A stretch of DNA of 64,000 bases from Rotaria sp. Silwood1 (Eukaryota; Rotifera; Eurotatoria; Philodinida; Philodinidae), in NCBI GenBank assembly GCA_905250075.1, contig CAJNOP010000523.1:18449-82448 (forward strand), read 5' to 3'. Position 1 is the stretch's first letter. The number at the start of each line of letters is the position of its first letter. The notes below the pieces were generated by a model that saw only the letters and a list, made by a program, of their open reading frames with translations, was not told where the DNA came from and ran no database searches. Positions 39,537-51,228 of the stretch are shown piece by piece. Both the position numbers and the translations under genes were made by a program.

Positions 39537-40508
39537 ATGACAACAAGTCTCTCAGTAGTAAAGAGTCTGAATGATACTGTACAATCGGTGTGCACCAACA
39601 TCGATCATCAACACGTTCTCTGTGCTCTATTCGATTTAGTACTATTAACAATCGGTGCGAAGTCTAGCTTCAGAATATTCTTTTTTTTTGGTCTTCATAA
39701 CAGCCGTTAACAGTTGTCTGCTGAGATTTCTCAATCAATCGCACAGAGGAACCCTCAATTTGATAGAAAACTGTACGTCATAATGATGAATGCTAAAACA
39801 TGCTATTTTCTATATCAGACATTTCTTGCAGACTATGCACCAGTGAGCGCTTTTCCGTCTTTTTCTTTATTGCAGATCAGTTTTATCTGTACAGAATATT
39901 CAAACGAGTAACATACGTATCATGTATACAGACCGTGGTCATCTGGCGAGACATATTGAAATTGGATCGAATGAAGAAATTCTTTATCAATCGGAGACTA
40001 TTCCTTCTCAAGTGACAAGTAATTATGTGCAGCTGTCCGAGCCAATTACTATGAGAAGTAAAATTGTAAATGATTCAATTATAAATGATCAACACCAAAC
40101 ATTCAATATCTCTGCTTCATTCGACAATTCTAGTAAATATGTTATCGAATTATTTCCATCTAACTAAATATTAATTTTATATTTCGTAGACAGAAAACTA
40201 GATTATCAAAAGTTATATCCACATTTTTTTTATAAAACAACAAATCAAGAGTATGGTTGCTATAAACCGATTACACAAATTAAGCCGACCCTCAGAAAAA
40301 CGTTGACGAGATCATTCACTAATGTAAGCATCTTGAATAACCACAAATATCTATTCCATATGTTGGATTATTGAAGGCAATGAGCATTGGTGGCAATTAT
40401 CGGCGTCACGGTTTTAATACGAATACAAACGATCTACCATCTATGCAATCGCCAAAAGATACACTGCCAACAGCGATTGGAACCATGAAACGTGGAAAGC
40501 TCCAATAA
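39537..40508 (+). CDS. Small six-exon gene, putative Abl-interactor (ABI)-like protein
   Basis: I rebuilt this gene from phase-matched GT-AG sites: exons 39537-39638, 39714-39772, 39819-39842, 39876-40132, 40190-40323 and 40377-40508; introns 75, 46, 33, 57 and 53 nt; total 235 residues. The third exon is a 24-nt micro-exon and may be skipped in frame (then one 103-nt intron). The N-terminal half is helical. The stretch VLSVQNIQTSNIRIM followed by HLARHIEI has the pattern VLxxxxIQ(A/T)S(Q/N)(L/I)RxM...H(I/L)xxx(V/I)(D/E)I that I know from the conserved ABI region, and RKLDYQKL resembles the later RKPIDYTVL. ABI links the WAVE complex to actin control. The C-terminus is Thr/Asn-rich and no SH3 domain follows. 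The splice model is well supported; the ABI assignment is tentative. Confidence 0.6.
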
Positions 40509-41134
40509 ATAAGTCTCAAGATAGACATAATGAGAACTGTCAGTAGCACGCTTGTAGTTTGCACCTATGATAATAAATCATCTGAAAATCGTTCATCTCT
40601 TAACATAGTTCAATTGGAAAATGCATTCATTGCAAGAAAACTTAGTTCTAACAGCTCTAAACTTTTCAAAATCATCTGCAACAATAATAGTTGAAAGAAC
40701 ATTCGCATTTTAAGGAAACATGGAATCAATGGCGGCGAGTACATTTTTGTTAAATCCAGAGAGACAATCCACTAAACATACAAGATGGTGTGGGTGTGTG
40801 TTTCTGTAAATAAGATTTGTCCAAGCCTGATACGGAGTTCTAACCAGAAACATTTAAGTTTTCATATGATTACTCAAAGATCTTGATAGGATCCTGTACA
40901 TACGTATGTGTGTGAGCATGGTAGTGTGAATGTGTTTTGGTGTGAAAAACTGAATGCTTACCCGTATCTATCAGCCCACATCCACTGTGCATTGATCTGA
41001 TAAAGGCATTTCTTTATAATTAGCGATTCAATCCATACATACGTAGTTTTCAAATATTGAAATGAGCAGTTTTTGACAATAGTTGTGCATACATTTTGTC
41101 TCAATCTTTACCAGTATATATATTCATTGGTAAT
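40509..41134. other. 3' flank; nothing recognised
   Basis: An AATAAA overlaps the stop codon of the preceding gene (40504-40509). A TG-rich patch occurs around 40790-40950. No coding signal was found. Confidence 0.4.
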
Positions 41135-41466
41135 GAAGTTAAGAAGTGAGAAGTAATATATTGTAGAAGCTGTTCTAGCTCAATATCACTGATGAACTTG
41201 AATACCAACGAACGTTATCTAGTTGGTTGACTTATTTTGAATAAAGAGAGGAATAAACCGACTTGATCTGTACGTCTTTAGTCGCCGTCGTAAATAATTA
41301 GTGAAATTATGTTTTCAGGTCGAATAATTCGAGATATAAACATGAAGTCCGATCTTTTAGAAAATAAAAAATCCAATATCGTAGCTCGACAAGCAGACTG
41401 AAAAGTAACGATTCTGGTATCGATGTGTGCTACTGAAATGAATGAAATGGAAGCACAAATTGTCAC
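41135..41466 (-). pseudogene. Relic resembling a bdelloid F-box/LRR-like family
   Basis: One minus-strand frame carries VTFQSACRATILDFLFSK, then ISRIIRPENIISLIIYDGD, a TAA, then DQVGLFLSLFKISQPTR, another TAA, then a further LRR-like stretch (IELEQLLQYIT). The wording resembles the leucine-rich, F-box-associated proteins that are multicopy in bdelloids. Because the frame stays the same across the stops, this is a decayed fragment and not chance. The family name is from memory of such proteins and should be treated as tentative. Confidence 0.45.
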
Positions 41467-43739
41467 CTTTACAGCTGCAAATGTATTTCAAGTAAACAAA
41501 AGTGTGATGGTAACTTTACCTGTTTTGTTGTTGTCGTAAGCACACAGTTTCAGCAGCATTATGCAAAGTGTAATTTTATGTGGAGCACAATTGTTTGTAT
41601 CGAAGCATTATCAGTAATCAAAAAGAGAGATGAATGTATTTTCGTGCTTATACACATTGAATTCCATGTTCATGACAAGCGTTAATTTCGAATCATCACT
41701 GAATTTTGTCTTTCAATAATGATAGAATACTGTGAAGCTCGCCGTATATTTTCGATACTATCTTTGGATTCGATTTGCAATGTGGGTTTGGATCATATAT
41801 CTATAACTTGAAGCTTGATTTTAATTGAAAGAGTTTTAGTTCAAAACTTCAAACCTCAACTGAATAGTAGAAAAGAAGAAAGATGAATAACGCTCTTAGC
41901 TTGATTGGCTTTTTCCTTTCTTTCACCATCACCTTCAGAACATTAGAATGAGAGTGAGGAGGAGAGACATTACAGCGTGGGACATGCTTGTGTTGGCAGA
42001 TGCGGAGGAATATTAACTTTTTCGCATCTAGACTCACATTCACATCCATACTCTCATCATTCTATTGAAAGTTTTGAAACTTCAACAGTGCGCTGAGTCA
42101 GTTTTTCGTGGGTTCCTTATTCAAACAGCCGCAAAGTCTTCTGTTTGTACATTATCGAAATATAACTCTGGATGCATTTAGTTCTGTGGCATTTTACCTT
42201 TCTCCAAGCAACACTATGCTTGAAGAAAGCGTGATGAAATAATTTTATCGGCGCACTGCCATGAAAAAAACATCGTTCGTCTTATGTTTTTTTCTTTTCT
42301 GTAGTTGTCGAGTGAGGCAATGTTGTTTTTCACTCATGTCGATTATATTTCACGATAAGGAACGGAAAAAAAATGAGTTGACCAGCAAGCATTAATAAAA
42401 GAAGGCGCATTTTTTACTTCTATAAATCAAATGATTGCATGAAATACAACATGTGCGTCGCAATTCTAAACACAATGACGATAAGCTTCTGGTTAAATAT
42501 TATTGTTTTTTTCAGATGTATAATCAACACTTTTCATCATGGAAGATCATTTATGCCAAGGCGCTGCCATTCGATCTTTCTCGACACGTTGCTGCTTGTT
42601 TGGCGTCTGTGTTGAGGCGACGATCGTTGCAAATCAATATTGTTTGTAGTCAGAATACAGACTCGTCATGGCTCCCAAGCCTTGATAACCCGAGCCTAAG
42701 ACCTATATCTGAGATTTCGTATAATTCCCTTTCCTTTTCTCAGATTTTTCTCCGCTTAGCAAGTTTTCTTATTAGCAATTTTGATTAAAATGTTCACCTC
42801 ACCTTTGCTGCTGCGATGACAATCTTTATTCTGAATAAAATGACATTGTTTTGCTCGTCGATCGCTTTTTCACACGCACAACACAGTAAATTCAATAATA
42901 TTTCAATACGTCCAACGGCAAAACACAATATCGATGATGAACACTACAGCACACCATTGGAAAACAACAACGACCTTGAAGCGATTGTGTCAATGCATAC
43001 TCATTACAAATCGCTTGTCCACACTACTACTTGAATTTGATAAGCTGGCTTATCGTTCTCGTATCTGACGAGACAGAAATGAAATTATCACCATTTTAGC
43101 AGTATTTTACTAAAGAAGTTGAAACCTAGTTTAACCCTATCGCTTGTTCTCTAAGAAAACCTTAGTACAACTCAAGAATAAACCTAATTACCTTAGACCT
43201 CCAAGTCCCACAAGAAGACCCTTCTATCCAGACCCAACCCATGTTTGAAATATTATCTGAACCGCGAACTTGATGACTCCCAAGAGATTCAACAAGTCTT
43301 TCATTGACTAAAGACTGAATGAATGTATCCAAGTCCCCAAACTCGAAACTTACTTTACAAGCTTGCATTTCAAAAGGCTGTTTCTATTATCGAGGACTAA
43401 TGAATATGGTATTGCTTTTGTGTAGGTGTACAGATCCAACTCCAAAGTTAGACTCATCACAGACACAATTCATTCCACAAGAAAGTAGGATTCATTGTAC
43501 AAAGATAAGACTTCTTACAATTCATCGGGATGATTTTTCTTTATTTTTCTCTAGCCACATCGAATCCGCCGAGTTCAGTTCAAGTGACTCGTTCTACAGA
43601 ACACGTTCAACTCGTCAGGGTAAGCTCATCGTAATGATCGACATAGTACTCATATTGGTCTTGACTATTATTTCTTCATATCAGACATTTACCCACAGTA
43701 TCAGGGTAGAATCTGCCTCGACTTGCTGCAATCATCTGA
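41467..43739. other. Upstream region of the ART/TPR cluster
   Basis: Two plus-strand frames (42435-42788 and 42816-43034) and an open frame from 43319 to the first intron of the next gene look weakly coding. A Ser-rich piece (HIESAEFSSSDSFYRTRS, about 43560-43615) could be the variable N-terminus of the ART/TPR protein. I could not find a splice path that keeps the frame, so no exon is called. Confidence 0.35.
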
Positions 43740-45840
43740 TCGGTCTCAGTTTAGAATGTCTCGATGGAAACTTTGCCGAAGAAGGTAAGCAACATTTTGC
43801 ACCCATTTTGCCAAGCTATTTCAGAACAAAACTGCCGACAAATCTATCTGTCATCGTTTCACTCATGTTTATGTTTCATTTGGTATTTTGTAGATGCATC
43901 ATTACGAAAAACACTACTCCAACGCAATGCCAATATAGCGATCGCGTGTCTCAACGTATCTTTACCGGCGATATCGGTGACTGATAATATGGCAAGCATG
44001 ATTACTCCATTCGATAATGAATGCGTCTGTATTTCGGAACTATTATCGATCACCGACAAACTGATTTATTTCGTCGTTTCCAACCAATGCGGTGACTTTG
44101 TAGTACCTTTGGTACACGATCATCAACAAATCGAACACATTTACGTATATGTAGGTCCTCAGGATAAATCATTGCTTGATTGGACAGATCAATATGCCAA
44201 AATTCGTGGTCAGGGCTCTTCTATCAAGAATCTTGTGAAACAAATTGAAGAAGACATTCAGTCAGTCACACAGCGATCATTGCGTTGGTCTAGATCGAAA
44301 GCCTTGTTGAACGAACTTTGCATACAGAGTACGGAAAATAATTTTACGATTCCTGTTAGTCACATATCTGAAAATGATCTACGAAGCTTATGTATTGTTC
44401 TATTGCGCGTGAATCAACATCGATCATTTTGTCTTGCTAATACGAAAATCAAGATCAAGGAATTCGATAGTACCGAAGAGTGTAAACATTGGATTCAAGA
44501 AAATGTTTCATTCGCCATTTTTTTGATAATTGCAATGTATAGTCTTGTCGATATGCGCACAGTAGCGGAGTTAGAACCTGTCAATGCTGTCTACATCGTC
44601 ACCGATATTTCCTCTATTGAACGAATCCAAACTACATCTATCTATTCCAAACTGAGTGGCGTATTTTTTCTCAATGAAGATCTAATCGAGCAATTGACAG
44701 CTGATATATGCTTTTATCTTCAAAGCCGATATTACAAGCCAAACATCAGTACCTTTAAATTCCAACCGAATATTCTCGAGAATCTAACTGAAAGCGATAT
44801 GAATTTTCTCTCTTTTCAACTGTTTACGGAGATCCTTTCACAAATACCAACTCAAGCAACTACAACGGTAAACGACGATAGGTTATTGTCTCAATTAGTC
44901 AAGGGACATGAGATAATCTACAATCTTTTCAATCAATTCGACCACAATACACTAGAGAAATCAGTATCAAAACTGAAGGCGATCTCTACATATCTATTAT
45001 CATTGCCGAAGCAACTTAGTTCATCTTCTACAACAGTCTATAGAGCTCAGTTGGCATCACAACAAGATTTGGAGAGAATTCGAGAGCAATCCAATGCTCT
45101 ACTCTGCATGCAAACATTCGTGATCGCTTCAAGATCCTTTCAATCAATAATGGATATTTGTCGACGAGCAGCTAGTAATGAACTCAGAGTAATTCTCTTC
45201 GAGTTCAACTTATCCGAACAAGTATGCCCAGTAAAAGTTGATGAAAATTCTGTTGTTTTCAATTTGGGCACACTCTTTCGATTAGTCTCTTCTGACACAA
45301 CACCTGACGGTGTCTGGCATGCTCAGCTAGAATTTGCCAATGATGCAATGCAACATATCAAAAATCAACTGCAGTCCAAGATTGGTCACCGTCTCACGTG
45401 GTTGACCTTCGGCAGCTATTTAAATTTTCTTCAGTCAAAGAACAAGACTGCTGAAGAATACTATGACTACCTCGCTAATCTTGCGTCTAATTATTCCTGC
45501 TTACCGTCGATCTACAACAACATGGGCTTAATGTTCATGACCAATGAAATGTATGAAAAAGCATTGGAATTGCTTCACGAGGCATTGAACCCAACATCCA
45601 CGCCCTCATCATCAACAACGGAAGAGAAATATTCACCCACCATGGACTTGTTACCCTCTTCTGACTCATCGATGAATAACCAGAATATCTTAGACAAAAT
45701 GGCTGAAATTAGCTATATGCGAGGAGACTATACAACTGTCATTGCTTGTTATCAGCAAGCACTTGAAAACACTAGTGATCCAGATTTGCGTCACTTTTAT
45801 CAAACCAGAATTGACTCTCTTTCTCATTTTCTGATACTTG
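43740..45840 (+). CDS. ADP-ribosyltransferase/TPR protein, copy 1 (5' end uncertain)
   Basis: A bdelloid-type protein with three modules. First comes an N-terminal alpha/beta domain (LECLDGNFAEED joined across a 109-nt intron, 43785-43893, to ASLRKTL; then DKLIYFVVSNQ and IEHIYVYVG). Next is an arginine-specific ART-like domain (YRAQ near 45040, ASRS near 45125). TPR repeats follow (NNMGLMFMTNEMYEKALELL, 45515-45590; later MRGDYTTVIACYQQAL). The domain could transfer ADP-ribose from NAD. However, the position of the ExE motif reads DENSVVF (about 45240): the second, catalytic Glu is Ser, so transferase activity is doubtful. The frame is open from 43894 and continues into the next copy without a stop. 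The true start and end are not fixed. Confidence 0.7.
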
Positions 45841-45896
45841 TTCACCTAAATAAGCAACCAATTATTGTCGTGATTTTCATCTTCATTTTAGATTTT

Positions 45897-47790
45897 GTCT
45901 TCTTTCAACATTCATTCTGTTTGCGGAGCGAATGGTGTGCCGAGATGGTGCAGAAATCTCCCACGCTTATCGGACACAATATGATGTGCATTGTCTTTCA
46001 GGATGCAAAATTGCTTGCTTATCGTCAAAGACAACTGGAATTTCACCTCAAGAAGATTTTTTATTACATGTGTACCTTTTCAGATGTTGCCAAGTTCGCT
46101 AGATTTATTGACCGTTCATTCATAGTGGATAAACTTGTTTTTATTATTGGTACCAAAAAAGCAAAAGTGTTGTGTGATTTGATTCAGAATCGTAAAAACT
46201 ACTTAAAGGACCCATTTGTGTATGAACTACAATTGGGTGCACAATTACCCCAATCTGGCTTAACAGCTGACAAAAGATTTCGATCCCTCGATCAGTTATC
46301 TGAGAAGATCTCTACTGATGTAAGAAATTACATTGAACGTATTAGTCAAGGCCATCAATAGACCAGCGACCAGGATGACAATTATGATGAAAAGATTCAT
46401 CAAGAATCAACGCTTTTATTTGGTATTCGTGACAGTTCGAAGCAACAGCAATCGTTTCGTTACTTGAGTCGAGAATCACTGAAATTCGCCCTCTTTCAAT
46501 CATTTATTTAAGTGCTTTTGGGAATCCACATTAATGAAGAAGATGTTAAGAACATGTGGAGGCACTGTCGTAGAGATCCAAGCTATCAGAACGATTATAC
46601 GTATCTAGGACAAATCGCAGATCTGGAAAAGCATATACACAACAAGAGGCCATTCGAGCTTACACCGCGAATACTTTTCTTTTCCGTAGTATCAACAAGG
46701 CATTACGATGTGAAAATATTGAAGAAGTCTTCGTATTTTGTCCCTTTATCAGACACTTGCATCAAAGACTTTGCGAGCTAGCCCATCAACAGATGACCAA
46801 TGAAGTAAATCCACTTCGCGTATTATATCGAGGCAAAAAGTTACCAATAAGCGTTTTACAACAACTCAAAGATAATGTTAACCAACTCATATCGATTAAT
46901 GGGTTTCTTTCGGCAACGAAGAGTAAAAATGTAGCCGAGACGTTTGCTGATCCTGAAAATTCTCGAGAAGGATATACAAGTGTGACTATTGAGCTGTGCA
47001 TTGATGAAAGAAATCTACGGAAGATAATAGATAATGAGCAAACATATGCTGACATTTCTGGAGAAAGTTCTTTCCCGGACGAAGACGAAGTGCTCTTCTC
47101 TATGGGTTTTGTTTGGTTCATTGAATCAGTCGAACCGGAATCCGAAGGAAATATTTGGAAAGTTAAGTTAAAACTATTCACTGATATGAATTTCTCAAAG
47201 ACCGATAGATTCAGCTCAGACGACAGCCAGTGTACTTACTTCACATTGGGAAAAATCTTACAAGAACTTGGTGAATATACAGATGCGATGACTTTTTATA
47301 ATCGAATGCTTCAGTCATGTTGTGATCTTTCATTGAATACTCGTGCTGATATTCATTTTCACATCGCTCAATCAGCATACGCCGAAAAGTTATTTACATA
47401 TGCGCACGAGCAGCTAAAAAAGCAGAAGATGCCATCAAACAAGAATCTGCAGAGAATAATAAAAGAACTTCGGCTCCTCGACCAATTCATGCGGAGGATA
47501 TGAACCTTTCCCTGATGTGCATTGCCACAAACATGGGTTTAGTTTATCAGGCAATGAAAGACTATAAAAACGCCAGATATGTTTTCAATGAAGCTCTTAC
47601 GAAGAAAGATGGTTCGAACGATGACAAAGCCAACTTATATTACTGTATGGGTACACTTGAATTTGAAGATGGGCTTTATGAAAAAGCGAATGATTATTAT
47701 CTTCAAGCTCTTGGTCTCGTTCAGAATGCTGCATTAAAGGAAGAAGTTAATCAGAAATTGTGCATAGTGAAAAATATTCTAGGCTTATGA
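45897..47790 (+). pseudogene. ADP-ribosyltransferase/TPR copy 2, tandem and broken
   Basis: The same module order as copy 1, head to tail. The N-terminal domain (DKLVFIIGTKKAKVL near 46120) is in frame with copy 1. In-frame stops follow at 46359-46361 (TAG) and at about 46509 (TAA), with homologous reading in the same frame across both. The frame shifts near 46650. The ART domain then reads LYRGKKLP (46817), GFLSATKS (46905) and PDEDEVLFSMG (about 47078), so the R-S-ExE set is complete. Another one-base shift near 47415 precedes the last TPRs (YQAMKDYKNARYVFNEAL; EDGLYEKANDYYLQAL), and the gene ends at 47790. Two stops and two frameshifts argue for a pseudogene, although a shorter ART+TPR product from the ATG at 46757 remains possible. 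Confidence 0.75.
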
Positions 47791-48174
47791 ATCGTTTGTG
47801 TTAATAAATGGATGTAGTTAAAATAAATTGACACTAGTGTCTTTTTTTCTCTCATAGTCCGTCAATAAATCGCTATACTGTGGTTCAACTTTGATTAATT
47901 CATTGTGGGTGAAACTATAGATATGGATGTTAGCGTAGACCTTTAGTCAACTTTATCAACACCATTTATTGAAAGCGAACTTGCAAAAAAAAACAAATTT
48001 TTGCCCGAAAATCTTACAAATGCATGTGATTTGATTAGACTCTTACGATTGTAAATCGAAATCAGCTCATTTTTATTTTTGAGTCCCACATAGTCTCTTA
48101 TTTTACGAATGGGGAGTGAATAAAGATGTGATTGTCGCTATGAGTAAGAGTCTTCTGTTGCCAACACCCAGGTG

Positions 48175-48402
48175 GTATCATTGAACATTCATTTGACACA
48201 CCCACTGATGATTTACCATGTCTATTAAGGCACACTATGCATATCAATGACGGCAACACCAACTCCGATTCATCTTTTGATGACGATTACAAGGAAATCA
48301 ATCGTATGCTGCACACGCTCAATACCAATACATACACGAAACTTTCCAAGGATGTGAGGTTGAGAATGGCTGTTTTGTATGGAGCTACCGTTTCTCTTTA
48401 AC
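48175..48402 (+). other. Coding-like fragment, unknown family
   Basis: A plus-strand frame following a CCCAG acceptor-like site reads GIIEHSFDTPTDDLP and later SSFDDDYKEINRML and LSKDVRLRMAVLYGA before a TAA at about 48400. Codon use and acidic composition look protein-like. No upstream exon or family could be identified. It may be the last exon of a lost gene. Confidence 0.35.
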
Positions 48403-48454
48403 ACCTACACACTCTCAAATAATTTCATTCTTTTCAACATGTATATATATATAT

Positions 48455-48780
48455 TTATAATGTTCAGTGTGTGTGTCTGTCCGTGCTGGGTCAAAGATTA
48501 AAGGTCACGGCTGAAAAGTTTAAGATCAGGTGTGATTGGACATAGAATATCATGCTATGAGAGTGGTTAGAGATGGGAGCTAGTATAGAATATGGATTAA
48601 AGATGTTGGGTGGAAGTGTGATGTGGAAGTGAGCAGGGTGATATCGGGGTGAAGGGATGGGTAGGTGTGGTGTGTGGATGAGAGGATATGAGTGAATGTT
48701 GTTGAATGAGAGTAGGCATGGATATGGTTTCGTATGTGAGTGAATGAGATTGTGGTTGTATTGGAGATCATGGAGTAACA
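48455..48780. repeat. Strongly strand-biased G-rich, C-poor tract
   Basis: The plus strand carries many GTG, GGG and TGAG words and hardly any C: about five C in the 200 bases from 48575. The tract contains GGGTAGGTGTGGTGTGTGG near 48660 and begins after a (TA)n and (TG)n run. It has no fixed period that I can see. It could be a degenerate minisatellite. Confidence 0.6.
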
Positions 48781-51228
48781 CCTACACCACACCTGCATCT
48801 TTGTCAATTTTCTCACGGTCAGAAAAAGCTTACTTTTGTGATAAAAACAAACGATCGTGCAGCATATACTGGTTCTCGCTAGTACATTAATATATTCGAC
48901 TGTAGCCGTTTCTCAATAGGCTTTATTCAACAAGTTAAAGAGAGTCCTGTCACGATCGTATAGATCCTTGACAAGAAATAGAAAGTTTTTCACCAGAAGA
49001 ACTTGAAATCTTGAAACAATTCTGTAGCAAACAATGGAAAAACTGTTTCCGGATTCGGAAGTTTATCGTTTTTAGTCTTGCCAGGATTTGGAAGTTTTTC
49101 ATACAGAACCACGATAGACACGTTTGGAATTCTTATCAGAGAATGCAAGAGTAATTAATTTCAATAAGACTGTATTACCAAAATCTTTATATCGGTAGAC
49201 TTGAATGATGGATAAGCTTTACAGCGCTACCTGAGGACCAATTATGACAGTAAACTCATTAATGCCTGCCAGTTGATAAATACTGTCATTTAAAAGTAGT
49301 ACTTTTCTTTTCGAAGTATCTAAAACATTTCCTTACTTACAACGGTCACCTTGTTATCAGGATTTTTTTGAGCATATTAAATATAACAAAACTTATCACA
49401 TTACTTCGTCTAAACTAATCCAACCGGTCCAATCGAGTTGCCTAGCTTAAAGTTATGGGATATAGACTCTTACAAGCTTTTTTTCACATTACGAATCTGT
49501 CATTGAGTTTTCGATACATTTCAATGGCGCCCTTTAGTAACAATATCATCCAGCTGCTGACTTTATCTTTTACTTCACATACACCGAGTGGGAGATAAAC
49601 GACTGAGCACGCTCGATTCTAATTTCTATAGAATTCGTATTAAAAAAGGACACCCTATTGTAGAATATCAGCTAACGAGATTAGAAAACTTCTGAGTAAT
49701 CCTAGATGATTAAAGACTAGCTTACCCTACTCTTGTGTCCTATAGTCGAAGTTCTAGAAACGGGAAAGATATTTTATATGAAAATCCTTTTGATATGTGT
49801 GAAACAAATCATTACAGGTATATACTACTTGTTTTGAAAAACGTAAACAATATATAATATATATATATAGTATTAATATGAAAATGTTATCATGAATATG
49901 AATCTTTTTTCTAGAATCTTACAATGCATCATCGTATTTGCCATGTAATGGATAGAATGATTATAACGAATCTGCGAAAGCTAAAATAATGGATGTCATT
50001 TGCATCAATTCTGGTATAGGAGTAGATCTATGAGAAGCAACAAGTAGCCTAGTATCTTCTTCCTCTTTCTAGTTTGAATATTTTGTATTTCTCCATAAAC
50101 ACTTGAGCGAATCTACAAACTCTAGTGCGAATCTTAATGAATGCAGTGAAAGTCTACCATTGTTAAACACCACTGAGATTTTTACGATTTCTTCATGGTC
50201 TTGCTAAATATTGCTTTTTGAACTTCGAATAAACGCCATTATCAGGGTTAATTGATAAGCCTCGTCGGTTTTTTTGACAGAAACAAACACAAAAGGACTC
50301 AGCGAAGATGTGTTAGGAACCTACCTATGAGGACTTTATCATAAGTTATAGCTAAATTACACCAGAATCTTACTAACGAGTAAAACAAAATTATTCAAAA
50401 TCTTGTTCTGAGCTAGTCAGGAAAATGCTGTTCAGATCCTTACAATAAAATATCAATCGTGATCACAGTCTACATAAAATAATATAAGGATTCACTGTAG
50501 ATGAATGTAACTTTGTAGAAGACAATTCATAATCTGCCACTCGAAAATTCCATCCAGATGTGTAACTGAATCTGCCCGACATTAACGAGTTCTAGATTCC
50601 TGTAAATGTTGAAACTGAAACCTAATTTAAAAAAGAACACTACATGTGGAAGAATCTTCAGTCATGATCAGTCATTCATGCCCATGCATCATCAGTAAGG
50701 CGAAAATGATTGTAGTGTCTTGGTTTCTGTAGAGTTACAGTGAATTCTTAATAAAAAAAAACGCTTCATGGAAATTTCACAAATTGTAGTTTGGAGACAT
50801 CACTAACGAATATAGGTGTATAAACGTTTTTATTAGAAACAGTGTTGAACACTTATAATGAACACAAAGTTTAAACAATAGTAGGTGCATTAGTCTTCTG
50901 ATAAATCAGAGATACAACTCTTTTAACAACATGTGAATCAGTAGGACGAGTGAGCTGTACTAAGTCAGCAAGCTATTTACAGCAAGAGAAAAAGAACAAA
51001 AGCATACAATATGACATTGTTGCACAAAGATCAACGAATAAAAAAACTTTATTGAAAACAATCGTGTCTCTATTGTCACATCAGCTAAGCCTCAAAACAT
51101 TTTTATAAGAGGGAAATTCTATAAACTCAAAAAGTATTTGGCCTCAAGACACTCAATAACTCAATAACATATTAAACAAATGATAGCAGTGCCAATAATT
51201 CGCAGCGGGACCTCAAGAACTAAGATAA
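48781..51228. other. Intergenic; one short coding-like relic
   Basis: Around 48983-49155 (+) a frame reads FSPEELEILKQFC, then KNCFRIRKFIVF, up to a TAA; it looks like a protein fragment but I cannot name it. The rest has scattered stops and a short AT repeat near 49855. No gene was recognised. Confidence 0.4.

Noticed and set aside
43319..43739. Full N-terminal exon for ART/TPR copy 1
   Set aside because: The frame is open, but attempted splice joins (donor near 43619, acceptors near 43710 and 43749) break the phase or create a stop, so only the last part was used.
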